DNA of 17,808 nt from an uncultured bacterium (GTDB taxonomy: Bacteria > Actinomycetota > Coriobacteriia > Coriobacteriales > Coriobacteriaceae): contig CAJMPE010000017.1 of NCBI GenBank assembly GCA_905215275.1, forward strand, positions 1 through 17,808. The letters are read 5' to 3'. A model generated the notes under the pieces. It saw only the letters and a list, made by a program, of their open reading frames with translations. It had not been told where the DNA came from and did no database searches. Each line of letters starts with the position of its first letter. Position 1 is the first letter of the stretch. The translations under genes were made by a program, and so were the position numbers. Shown piece after piece: positions 1 to 6,190 of the stretch.

Positions 1-1
1 T

Positions 2-751
2 GATATGGCGATGAAACGTGATCCGCTGTATGACTTCACAGCTCCCGACGGTATCAAACACACGCTTTATATGACAACCGGGTCAGAGAGCAAGGAGTTG
101 GCCGGACTTTTTGCGGCGATTCCCTGCATGTATATTGCCGATGGCCATCACCGCAGTGCGGCGGCGGCGCGTACGATGATGGAATGTGCGCCGCACAATC
201 CGCATCATACCGGCGAAGAGGATTACAACTTCTTTCTGGCGGCGGCGTTTCCGGCTTCGCAGCTGAAGATATTGCCCTACAACCGTGCGGTCAAGACGCT
301 GAATGGCCGTTCGGAGGCGGAATTTATGCGTGAACTGGAGGAAAAGTTCACTGTGCGTGCTATGGATGGAGCATTTGCTCCGTCCGCGCCTGGCAATTTC
401 GGTATGTATATTGGTGGTAAATGGTACTCGGTAACGCCGAAGTTCGATACGAGTAAACTTGGAGTGATAGAAGAGCTGGATGTCTCGATTCTGCAGGACA
501 ATGTACTTGGTCCGATACTTGGTATTGACGATCCCCGTACCAGCACCAATATTGATTTTATTGGCGGTATCCGTGGTCTTGGGGAGCTGGAAAAACTGGT
601 GAACTCCGGTTCGCACAAGGTGGCGTTTGCCATGTACCCGACCACAGTTGAGCAGTTGATGAATATCGCTGATGCCGGCGAGATAATGCCGCCCAAATCG
701 ACCTGGTTCGAACCGAAGCTTCGTGACGGGCTGGTCTGCCACAACTTCTGA
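2..751 (+). CDS. DUF1015 family protein, 5'-truncated
   Basis: The reading frame is open at the left edge, so this is the C-terminal part of a longer protein. About 249 residues are present, against roughly 400 or more usual for the family. The sequence YIADGHHRSAAA is the DUF1015 signature, a conserved Asp-Gly-His-His-Arg block, and a second conserved-looking stretch reads GPILGIDDPRTSTNIDF. The family's biochemical function is not settled. In several anaerobes it sits near serine-biosynthesis genes, but the upstream neighbour here is off the window. The gene ends at a TGA followed 18 bases later by a strong terminator, so it is the last gene of its transcript. The ATG at 5 is probably internal. 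The family call is confident; any function would be a guess. Confidence 0.85.
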   Translation, partial: DMAMKRDPLYDFTAPDGIKHTLYMTTGSESKELAGLFAAIPCMYIADGHHRSAAAARTMMECAPHNPHHTGEEDYNFFLAAAFPASQLKILPYNRAVKTLNGRSEAEFMRELEEKFTVRAMDGAFAPSAPGNFGMYIGGKWYSVTPKFDTSKLGVIEELDVSILQDNVLGPILGIDDPRTSTNIDFIGGIRGLGELEKLVNSGSHKVAFAMYPTTVEQLMNIADAGEIMPPKSTWFEPKLRDGLVCHNF

Positions 752-768
752 GCTTCTGATGGATAGTG

Positions 769-806
769 CGCCGCATCCGGATTTTCTGCCGGGTGCGGCG
801 TTTTTT
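769..806 (+). terminator. Rho-independent terminator of the DUF1015 gene
   Basis: A 12-base-pair stem (cgccgcatccgg with ccgggtgcggcg, one G-T wobble) closes an 8-base loop and is followed directly by six T residues on the plus strand. It lies 18 bases after the DUF1015 stop. The minus-strand side has no T-run, so it should not terminate the converging hydrolase gene efficiently. Confidence 0.9.
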
Positions 807-817
807 GTCGGGGAGGA

Positions 818-1657
818 TCACACCTCTACGGAAAGTCCGTCGAAGGCGACTTCGATTCCATGAGGGGCGAAGAAGGCTTCGAGATCGGTATGAAGCGCTT
901 TGCCGTTGTGGGAGAAATGGTTGACGAAAACTCTGGTTTCGGAGGTGAGGCAGCCGAGCTCCGCAAGGCGGTCGCGGAATGCGAGGACGGTATTGACTCC
1001 CATATGGCCGTCGCGCAGATCGGGCGTGCCGAGGGCACAGGTGCAATCGAGTGAGACCAGGTCGAGGCGGACTCCTTTCAGGCATTCCCACTCCGATTCG
1101 GCGAGATAGCCGGTGTCGTTGGCGAGCAGGAAGTTTTTTCCGCCACGGCGGATGACGTAGATCAGACCATTGAGCCCGGGACAGTGGTTGGCGCGCAGCG
1201 GCAGAAGTTCGATCTCTCCGTCACGGAGCCACTCTCCGGGAGCGGCTGGAAGCGGCTGGAGGCGCAGATCGCGCAGATCGTAGATGTTGTTGCTGTGGGA
1301 GGCAACGAAGGAGAGAATGGCGCAGAAGATGCTGGGCGCGCCGATGATTGTGAGGTCGTGCGTCACCTGACTGTACCACGGTGAGCGCCGCCAGCAGAAT
1401 TCAGCCGGGGAAAGATGATCTTCGTGCGGATGCGTGAAGATCACCCGTTCGAGCCGGGTGAGGTCGATCTGAAACTCTGCGACCTGCCGGAAGGCGTCCG
1501 GACCGAAATCGACCATGGTGTCGGAGTCGACAAGGTAACTGCACCGGCTGCGGAACTCTTTGCCGCCCAACTTTTTCGCCCGGGCGCAGAGAGGGCACTC
1601 ACACCAGAGAGCCGGAATGCCTTCCGCCGCCGCCGTGCCGAGAAATGTCACTTTCAT
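818..1657 (-). CDS. PhnP-like metallo-beta-lactamase-fold hydrolase
   Basis: A 279-residue MBL-fold metal-dependent hydrolase, cytoplasmic, with no signal peptide. The protein starts MKVTFLGTAAAEGIP, the usual first strand of the PhnP/RNase Z-like group. The metal motif HxHxDH is THPHEDH, with His76, His78, Asp80 and His81. Further ligand candidates are in RANHCPG, LLANDTG and FVNHFSHNG. Cys19, Cys21 and Cys24 form CxCxxC, matching the structural zinc site of E. coli PhnP, a cyclic phosphodiesterase of the C-P lyase pathway. No phosphonate genes are visible, so the substrate is unknown. The frame stays open to 1777, but ATG 1657 is chosen because a good promoter lies at 1697-1725, inside the longer version, and the family's N-terminus begins here. 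A weak purine-rich site (aaaaaagga) lies 13 or more bases upstream. Confidence 0.85.
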   Translation of the reverse strand: MKVTFLGTAAAEGIPALWCECPLCARAKKLGGKEFRSRCSYLVDSDTMVDFGPDAFRQVAEFQIDLTRLERVIFTHPHEDHLSPAEFCWRRSPWYSQVTHDLTIIGAPSIFCAILSFVASHSNNIYDLRDLRLQPLPAAPGEWLRDGEIELLPLRANHCPGLNGLIYVIRRGGKNFLLANDTGYLAESEWECLKGVRLDLVSLDCTCALGTPDLRDGHMGVNTVLAFRDRLAELGCLTSETRVFVNHFSHNGKALHTDLEAFFAPHGIEVAFDGLSVEV

Positions 1658-1696
1658 CGTAAACGGATTTTCCTTTTTTGAGATTGCGGTTGCGTT

Positions 1697-1725
1697 ACAA
1701 TACACTCCCGATGAAAGAAAAGCAA
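1697..1725 (-). promoter_or_regulatory. Sigma-70-like promoter of the PhnP-like gene
   Basis: Read on the minus strand, a -35 box TTGCTT is separated by exactly 17 bases from a -10 box TATTGT. The predicted transcript starts near 1690, leaving about 33 bases of leader before ATG 1657. Found by eye only. Confidence 0.5.
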
Positions 1726-1852
1726 TCCCGCAAAACATCTTCCCCGTTTTTTCCAGCCCGGAGCCGGTTCCGCACAACCGCCGTCGTTGTGTCGGCTTCC
1801 GGTCGGACTGGGAGGCATGAAAACGGGCAGAAAACCTGTATCGCAGAATTTT

Positions 1853-2644
1853 TCAAACGGGTCGACTCTCTTGTTCGGCCGCAATTTGTTTGCGCAGACG
1901 TTCCGCACAGGCGTCGAGAAACGGGATCCACTCTTCCGGTGCGATAAAGGGGTTTCCCGTATCTGGCCCGATGCGGGCCGCCTTGCCGAGCGTGTCGTTG
2001 CACTGCACATGATTGCCGAGTGGAACGTCGACCCGCTCCCGTTTCAGCCGCTCAAGACCGGTGAAGAATTTCTCCCGGCAGTCAAAGGAAAGGCCATAGC
2101 GGTTCAGAAACTCCGCCGTCATGGAGTTGACGCCGACTCCGCCGTGCATGGCCGCCCGGTATTTGACGCCTTTTTCCTCGGTGTCGAAGAAAAAGGACAT
2201 GGTTCCGGGGGTATGGCCCGGGGTCGACAGGCAGAGAATTTCCGTGGAGCCGAGGCGGATGATATCTCCGTCGTGAAGCGCGTGATCCGGCTCGAATGTC
2301 TCCGTGTAGGCGAAGCCCAGTTCCCGCGCCCATGTGAGATCCAGCGTGCCGTTGGCGTAGTCGATGTCGTCCGCGCCGAGAAAGGTCTCGGCATGCGTGA
2401 GTTCGAGCAGGTGCCCGGTTGCTCCGAGATGATCGTAATGGCCGTGGGAATGGATCACATAACGGATGTCCCGGAGGTCGAATCCGAGTTCCCATATGGA
2501 TTCGATGACGTGATGCAGCGTGTGAGGGTATCCGGAATCCAGCAGAATCAGACCCTCTTCCGTCGCGATCAGGTGGGAGGAGGCCGGTTCCGTTCCGACG
2601 AAGTAGATGTTGCCGCAGATTTTGAACGGTTTGATGTGATTCAT
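1853..2644 (-). CDS. MBL-fold hydrolase resembling subclass B3 enzymes
   Basis: A 263-residue MBL-fold protein. The metal motif is HSHGHYDH, giving His67, His69, Asp71 and His72. TPGHTPGTMSFFF supplies His144, and LGNH supplies His212 at the position of the last zinc ligand. This HxHxDH and TPGHTPG layout is typical of B3-like beta-lactamases and their many non-lactamase relatives. There is no clear export signal at the start (MNHIKPFKICGNIYFV), which argues against a periplasmic lactamase. The ATG overlaps the TGA of the upstream glycosidase tail as ATGA, so the two are probably translationally coupled and the glycosidase is a true neighbour. No clean terminator is seen in 1658-1852. The true substrate is unknown. 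Confidence 0.85.
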   Translation of the reverse strand: MNHIKPFKICGNIYFVGTEPASSHLIATEEGLILLDSGYPHTLHHVIESIWELGFDLRDIRYVIHSHGHYDHLGATGHLLELTHAETFLGADDIDYANGTLDLTWARELGFAYTETFEPDHALHDGDIIRLGSTEILCLSTPGHTPGTMSFFFDTEEKGVKYRAAMHGGVGVNSMTAEFLNRYGLSFDCREKFFTGLERLKRERVDVPLGNHVQCNDTLGKAARIGPDTGNPFIAPEEWIPFLDACAERLRKQIAAEQESRPV

Positions 2645-2931
2645 TTCACTTCCCTGTAGTAGATGAGAGTGACGGAACGCGGGGTATTCATGACGATCGG
2701 AAGCCCGGCGGAGAGTTCACTGCCCCTGACGCGGCGGAGAGAGCCGTCGAAGTATTCCAGTTCGTATTCCGCCGTCGGATGAATTTCGGAGAGGGGGAAA
2801 TTCATCTGCACCTCCAGACACTGCGGGCGTCGGAACGCGAGAACATAACCGCACCCGCTTTCCGGCACGTGAACCTGATATGCGCACCAGACGGCGGGAT
2901 TGTCCGGTCGTTCCGTCAGCGGGTAGAGATT
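2641..2931 (-). CDS. C-terminal fragment of a GH36-type alpha-galactosidase-like glycosidase
   Basis: The last 96 codons of a glycosidase, cut off at its 5' side. The fragment opens with NLYPLTERPDNPAVWCAYQ and continues through VLAFRRPQCLEVQMNFPL, ATYELEYFDG-type text and PRSVTLIYYR. This is the pattern of the C-terminal beta-sandwich domain of GH36/GH27-type alpha-galactosidases: a 'xYPLT' lead-in, a 'VLAFRR' strand and a final 'LIYYR' strand. The catalytic barrel is missing. Its stop codon overlaps the start of the MBL hydrolase (ATGA), which suggests a native two-gene operon. Upstream it runs in frame into an unrelated ABC ATPase, and the exact breakpoint within 2929-2945 cannot be placed because either parent could own the bases for Asp-Gly. 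The family call rests on remembered sequence patterns. Confidence 0.6.
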   Translation of the reverse strand, partial: NLYPLTERPDNPAVWCAYQVHVPESGCGYVLAFRRPQCLEVQMNFPLSEIHPTAEYELEYFDGSLRRVRGSELSAGLPIVMNTPRSVTLIYYREVK

Positions 2932-3129
2932 GCCGTCGATCAGCAGGTCGCCGGAATCGAAATGATCGAGCCCACCGATAACGTTGAGCATCGTGGTTTT
3001 ACCCGAGCCCGAGGGACCCAGAATGGCCACGAACTCGTTATCGCGAAAAGACAGGCTTACGCTGTCGAGCGCCACCTGCGTAAACGACTGCGTAACATAC
3101 CTTTTGCAAATACCTTTGAGCTCCAACAT
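2932..3129 (-). CDS. N-terminal fragment of a MacB/LolD-type ABC transporter ATPase
   Basis: Only the first 66 residues are present, of about 230 or more expected for the nucleotide-binding domain. They start MLELKGICKRYVTQSF and include the Walker A motif GPSGSGKTT at residues 38-46, followed by LNVIGGLDHFDSGDLLIDG. That wording is typical of ATPases of the MacB/LolD/FtsE group, which power lipoprotein, antibiotic or peptide export. The Q-loop, ABC signature and Walker B are all absent. ATG 3129 is preferred over an in-frame ATG at 3156 because a purine-rich site (gggagagg) lies about 9 bases upstream. After residue 66 the frame continues without a stop into the glycosidase tail, producing a 162-residue hybrid ORF (3129 to 2641). 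It is very unlikely to work as an ATPase. Confidence 0.8.
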
Positions 3130-3271
3130 GGACGGCAACCTCTCCCACGCGGGCACGCTCGCCCGCTCTCCCCCGCCGTTCGTATTCGACGCGTTTGTCC
3201 TACTCTATCCCCATTTTTTGCCGGAGCCAGTGAGGAATGTAACGAACCGCGCCAAAAAACGAACGGGACGG

Positions 3272-3304
3272 CACCCAAAAGAAGAGGTCCCGAGCGGGAC
3301 CTCT
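3272..3304 (-). terminator. Rho-independent terminator of the CXXC/Fe-S/TlpA operon
   Basis: A perfect 9-base-pair stem (agaggtccc with gggacctct, 3283-3291 and 3296-3304) has a 4-base loop. On the minus strand it is followed by the T-rich run tcttttggg. It sits about 80 bases after the lipoprotein stop and separates that operon from the ABC ATPase gene below. The remaining bases, 3130-3271, show no gene and no convincing promoter. Confidence 0.8.
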
Positions 3305-3382
3305 ATATGGTGGAGTTTATCTTGAAAGGTAGCGGACTACTTCGCACAGCGGCGCACGATCCTCGCTATGCTTACACGTTTT

Positions 3383-4354
3383 TTACTGCTCGCTATTCGC
3401 AATCGCCTGGTCGATAAGCTTGTCGAGTGCCGCGCGCTGCTCGGCGGAGCTGATGGCTCCCACGATTGGATCCCCTACGATGTTGCCATTCTGATCGATG
3501 ACATACGTTGTCGGGAACGAGAACAAATTTGACGTAAACTTACCGGCCTCGCTATCCGACTTGAACCAGATGTTCTTATATGTCACGCCCTTCTTGCTCA
3601 GCACGTCCTTGGCATCTGCAATCTCGCCCTTGTTGCCATCGAGCGTAAAGGAATTGACGCCCACGACCTGGCCGCCCTTCTCGGCAAGCTCCTGATTCAG
3701 TTTCTCAAGATCGCCCAGCTCGCCCACGCACGGCTTGCAAGTAGTGAACCAGAAGTTCATGACGGTGACCTTGTTCTTAGAGAACAGCTCGTCGCTGTTC
3801 ACGTCGTTGCCATCCAGGTCCTTGCCCGTAAAGCTGGGGAACTTCGTCGCCTCGCTCGAAGCATTGGCACCAGCCGTCATGCCAGCGGCCGAAGCGTCGA
3901 CGCTCTCGCCTGCGCTCGGCGTGCTTCCACAGCCGGGGAACTCCTTCTCCAAGCTCTCGAGCTTGTCCTCGATCTCCTTGATCTGCTGTGCACCGGTCTT
4001 GAGCGTCTTAAGCTCATCCGCCGTGAACTCATCCTTGGCACCGTCGATGGTCTTGAGCAGAAAATCGCCGTAATTGCTGCCGTCCTCAATCATTGCCGAG
4101 TCTTTATTTGCCGCATTGAATACCTTTTCCCACAGCGCGTTATCACTCGAAAAGATATCGTTCTCCTTCTGCATGAGTTTTGCATACAGCTCGGCGGCCT
4201 CGTCGGCATTGGCCGGCTTCTGCGCAGTGAGTTCTGCGATCTTAGGATCGGAGCTCGCAGATTCGCTCACATTGCCACCGGGCGCCGAACATGCCACAAG
4301 GCACAAGGCCAATACCGGCACCATAAACAGGGCCGCAATCTTAGAAAGCTTCAT
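3383..4354 (-). CDS. TlpA/ResA-like thioredoxin-fold lipoprotein
   Basis: A 323-residue membrane-anchored lipoprotein. Residues 1-21 form a signal with lipobox LVAC, so Cys22 is the lipidated residue. Residues 35-140 are charged and probably helical, with no family recognised. A low-complexity Ala/Ser/Gly linker (143-170) leads to a thioredoxin-like domain (172-323). Its active site is FWFTTCKPC, with Cys206 and Cys209, and the cis-proline segment is FPTTYVID (Pro281), as in TlpA/ResA reductases. A lone Cys142 lies just before the linker. The domain should work outside the membrane as a thiol-disulfide reductase; its target is unknown. Two ATGs compete, at 4360 and 4354. The ribosome site ggagg touches the first and is about 7 bases from the second, so 4354 is chosen. 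It is the last gene of its operon, 29 bases after the Fe-S protein. Confidence 0.88.
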   Translation of the reverse strand: MKLSKIAALFMVPVLALCLVACSAPGGNVSESASSDPKIAELTAQKPANADEAAELYAKLMQKENDIFSSDNALWEKVFNAANKDSAMIEDGSNYGDFLLKTIDGAKDEFTADELKTLKTGAQQIKEIEDKLESLEKEFPGCGSTPSAGESVDASAAGMTAGANASSEATKFPSFTGKDLDGNDVNSDELFSKNKVTVMNFWFTTCKPCVGELGDLEKLNQELAEKGGQVVGVNSFTLDGNKGEIADAKDVLSKKGVTYKNIWFKSDSEAGKFTSNLFSFPTTYVIDQNGNIVGDPIVGAISSAEQRAALDKLIDQAIANSEQ

Positions 4355-4383
4355 AGTCATTCCTCCGTTTTGTCGAAGCTTGT

Positions 4384-5286
4384 TTACTTTTTATCGGCGA
4401 TCAAGGGAAGCTTTTCCGCCGACACATCCAGGCCATAGCGATAGCTGATGGCATCGACAGGACAGGCCCCGATGCACTTTCCGCACCGGATACATTCGGC
4501 ATGATTGGGCGCGCGGACCACATCAACGTCCATCTGACAAACCTTTGAGCACTTGCCGCACGAGACACATTTGCATGCGTCAACCCGAATCCCCAGTAGG
4601 GACACCCTATTCATGAGCGCATAGAATGCGCCGAGTGGACAAATCCATTTGCAGAAGGGGCGGTAGAACAAAACGCTCAGCACTACCACGGCAATGAGAA
4701 CTGCAAGTTTCCAAGTAAAGAGATGTCCCAACGCAGATCGAATGCCGGCATTGGCAATGGCCAGCGGAATGGCACCCTCGAGCACGCCCTGCGGACAGAT
4801 GTACTTACAAAAGAACGGGTCGCCCATGCCCACGTCGTTAACCACCAAGACGGGCAGCAGCACCACGGCAAACAGCAGCACGACGTACTTGATGTACGTG
4901 AGCGGCTTGAGCTTTTTCGTGGAGAACTTTTTGCCGGGAATCTTATGGAGCAGCTCCTGCAGCCAGCCAAACGGGCACAAAAACCCGCATACAAAGCGTC
5001 CCAGCAGCACGCCGAGCAAAATGAGCGTACCGGTGACGTAGTAAGAAAAGTTGAACTTGGATGAACCTACTACCGACTGGAACGACCCGATGGGGCACGC
5101 ACCCGATGCCGCGGGGCACGAATAGCAATTAAGTCCAGGTACGCAGACTGTTTTTCCCGCGCCCTGATAGATGCCGCCTTTGGCAAAGTTTGGCAGGTGA
5201 ATATTGGTGACCAGCGTCGCCGCCGCCTGAATGAATCCGCGAAATCGGGCCAAAACATGCGACGCAGTGTTTTCTCTTTTATCCAA
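4384..5286 (-). CDS. Polytopic 4Fe-4S membrane protein (NapH/YccM-like)
   Basis: About 300 residues from a TTG start. Cysteine-rich blocks appear in order: CVPGLNCYSCPAASGACP; then three Cys-x3-Cys-Pro signatures at the ends of membrane segments (CGFLCPFG, CKYICPQG, CKWICPLG); then two ferredoxin clusters near the C-terminus (CVSCGKCSKVC and CIRCGKCIGACP). Hydrophobic helices include YYVTGTLILLGVLLG, YVVLLFAVVLLPVLVV and LAVLIAVVVLSVLFY. This is the NapH/YccM/CcoG-like layout of proteins thought to pass electrons across the membrane. TTG 5286 has ggag about 10 bases upstream and overlaps the preceding CXXC gene by 8 bases, suggesting coupling. The frame stays open to 5373, but that part is the CXXC gene read in another frame. 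With a TlpA-like lipoprotein next door, electron delivery to that protein is the natural inference. Confidence 0.85.
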   Translation of the reverse strand: MDKRENTASHVLARFRGFIQAAATLVTNIHLPNFAKGGIYQGAGKTVCVPGLNCYSCPAASGACPIGSFQSVVGSSKFNFSYYVTGTLILLGVLLGRFVCGFLCPFGWLQELLHKIPGKKFSTKKLKPLTYIKYVVLLFAVVLLPVLVVNDVGMGDPFFCKYICPQGVLEGAIPLAIANAGIRSALGHLFTWKLAVLIAVVVLSVLFYRPFCKWICPLGAFYALMNRVSLLGIRVDACKCVSCGKCSKVCQMDVDVVRAPNHAECIRCGKCIGACPVDAISYRYGLDVSAEKLPLIADKK

Positions 5287-5425
5287 TTCCGATACACTCC
5301 AAGCACAGCCTAATCGCTTTGGCCAGCACGGCATCCGCCTCGCCACGCATAACACCAAAGCACACCATGGCAATTCCGACGATCAACAAAGCGACCTGTA
5401 CCACGGGTTTTACCGCTTTGAACAA
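5279..5425 (-). CDS. CD1871A-type CXXC mini-protein (48 aa)
   Basis: A 48-residue protein with an N-terminal membrane helix (VVQVALLIVGIAMVCFGV), then RGEADAVLAKAI, and the C-terminal end RLCLECIGIG, which carries the CxxC pair. This ending and the single helix match the short 'CD1871A family CXXC motif-containing' proteins found in Clostridia and Coriobacteriia beside Fe-S membrane proteins. The start is TTG at 5425, with aaggag 8 bases upstream; no suitable ATG gives the full helix. Its TAA overlaps the start of the Fe-S gene by 8 bases. The two cysteines lie just after the helix and could carry a metal, a cluster or a reversible disulfide. It is the first gene of the operon, 90 bases from the divergent response regulator. 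Confidence 0.82.
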   Translation of the reverse strand: MFKAVKPVVQVALLIVGIAMVCFGVMRGEADAVLAKAIRLCLECIGIG

Positions 5426-5441
5426 CTCGACCACTCCTTTC

Positions 5442-5496
5442 GTTACGCGACCATTGGACCATATCGACTATAAAATCCGTGTTAAGCGCGATTTGG
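5442..5496. promoter_or_regulatory. Imperfect direct repeats in the divergent promoter region
   Basis: Two 16-base elements, GTTACGCGACCATTGG (5442-5457) and GTTAAGCGCGATTTGG (5481-5496), match at 11 of 16 positions and start 39 bases apart. They flank or overlap the candidate promoters of both transcripts. Direct repeats of this kind are typical binding sites for OmpR-family regulators such as the one encoded next door. The match is modest and could be chance. Confidence 0.25.
5458..5485 (-). promoter_or_regulatory. Candidate promoter of the CXXC/Fe-S/TlpA operon
   Basis: On the minus strand, TTAACA and TATGGT are 16 bases apart, giving a start near 5451 and a leader of about 26 bases before TTG 5425. 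On the plus strand a TATAAA at 5469-5474 could be the -10 box of the response regulator, but it has no recognisable -35 box, as is common for activated promoters. The two promoters would overlap. Confidence 0.4.
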
Positions 5497-5515
5497 AATG
5501 TGCAAGGAGACTGTT

Positions 5516-6190
5516 ATGCGTATTTTGATCGTCGAAGACGAGCGAGCGCTGTGCAACACGATCGCACGCAGCTTGCGAAACTTGGCGTACAGCGTCGACT
5601 GCTGTCACGACGGACAGGAGGCGCTCGACCTGCTGGGCGTCGAAGTCTTTGACCTCGTGGTACTCGACCTCAACCTTCCCCGTATCGATGGCATGGCCGT
5701 GCTCAGGGAACTTAGGAAAACCGACTGCGAGACCAAGGTACTCTTGCTCTCGGCACGCGGCGAGGTCGCCGACAAGGTCGCCGGACTCGATGCCGGCGCC
5801 AACGATTACCTTACCAAGCCGTTTCATCTGGACGAACTTGCGGCAAGGATCCGCAGCCTTACCCTCAGGCGCTTCGCACAAAGCGACATAGTATTAACCT
5901 GCGGAAAGCTCCGCTTTGACACCAAGGCGCGCATCGCTTCCGTGGACAGCGAGGCTTTATCTCTTACACGCAAGGAAACGGGAATCTTGGAATACCTGAT
6001 GCTTAATCAGGGGCGACCGGTAAGCCAAGAGGAGCTTATCGAGCACGTTTGGGATAGCACCGTGAACTGTTTTAGCAACGCAACCCGCGTTCACATCTCG
6101 TCGCTCCGCAAAAAGCTACGCAGCGCTTTGGGATACGACCCGATTCGCAATCGGATTGGAGAGGGCTACGTTATGGAGGATGGCGAATGA
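5516..6190 (+). CDS. OmpR/PhoB-family response regulator
   Basis: A 224-residue two-component response regulator. The receiver domain (1-115) has the acidic pair Glu7-Asp8, the phosphorylation site Asp51 (VVLDLNLP), Ser79 and Lys101 (YLTKPF). A winged-helix DNA-binding domain follows, with LTRKETGILEYLMLNQG, HVWDS and the recognition-helix region NATRVHISSLRKKL, ending GEGYVM. The ATG at 5516 is chosen over an in-frame upstream ATG at 5498 because aaggag lies 6 bases before it and the protein then begins MRILIVEDE, the usual family start. The last bases overlap the kinase start (ATGA). It is divergent from the CXXC/Fe-S/TlpA operon, whose promoter is the obvious target. Confidence 0.95.
   Translation: MRILIVEDERALCNTIARSLRNLAYSVDCCHDGQEALDLLGVEVFDLVVLDLNLPRIDGMAVLRELRKTDCETKVLLLSARGEVADKVAGLDAGANDYLTKPFHLDELAARIRSLTLRRFAQSDIVLTCGKLRFDTKARIASVDSEALSLTRKETGILEYLMLNQGRPVSQEELIEHVWDSTVNCFSNATRVHISSLRKKLRSALGYDPIRNRIGEGYVMEDGE

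Noticed and set aside
1853..2644. Antibiotic-resistance beta-lactamase
   Set aside because: The fold motifs match the B3 superfamily, but no export signal is seen and most family members are not lactamases.
1787..2659. A 290-residue open frame on the plus strand
   Set aside because: It is the complement of the B3-like MBL hydrolase and carries no recognisable motif.
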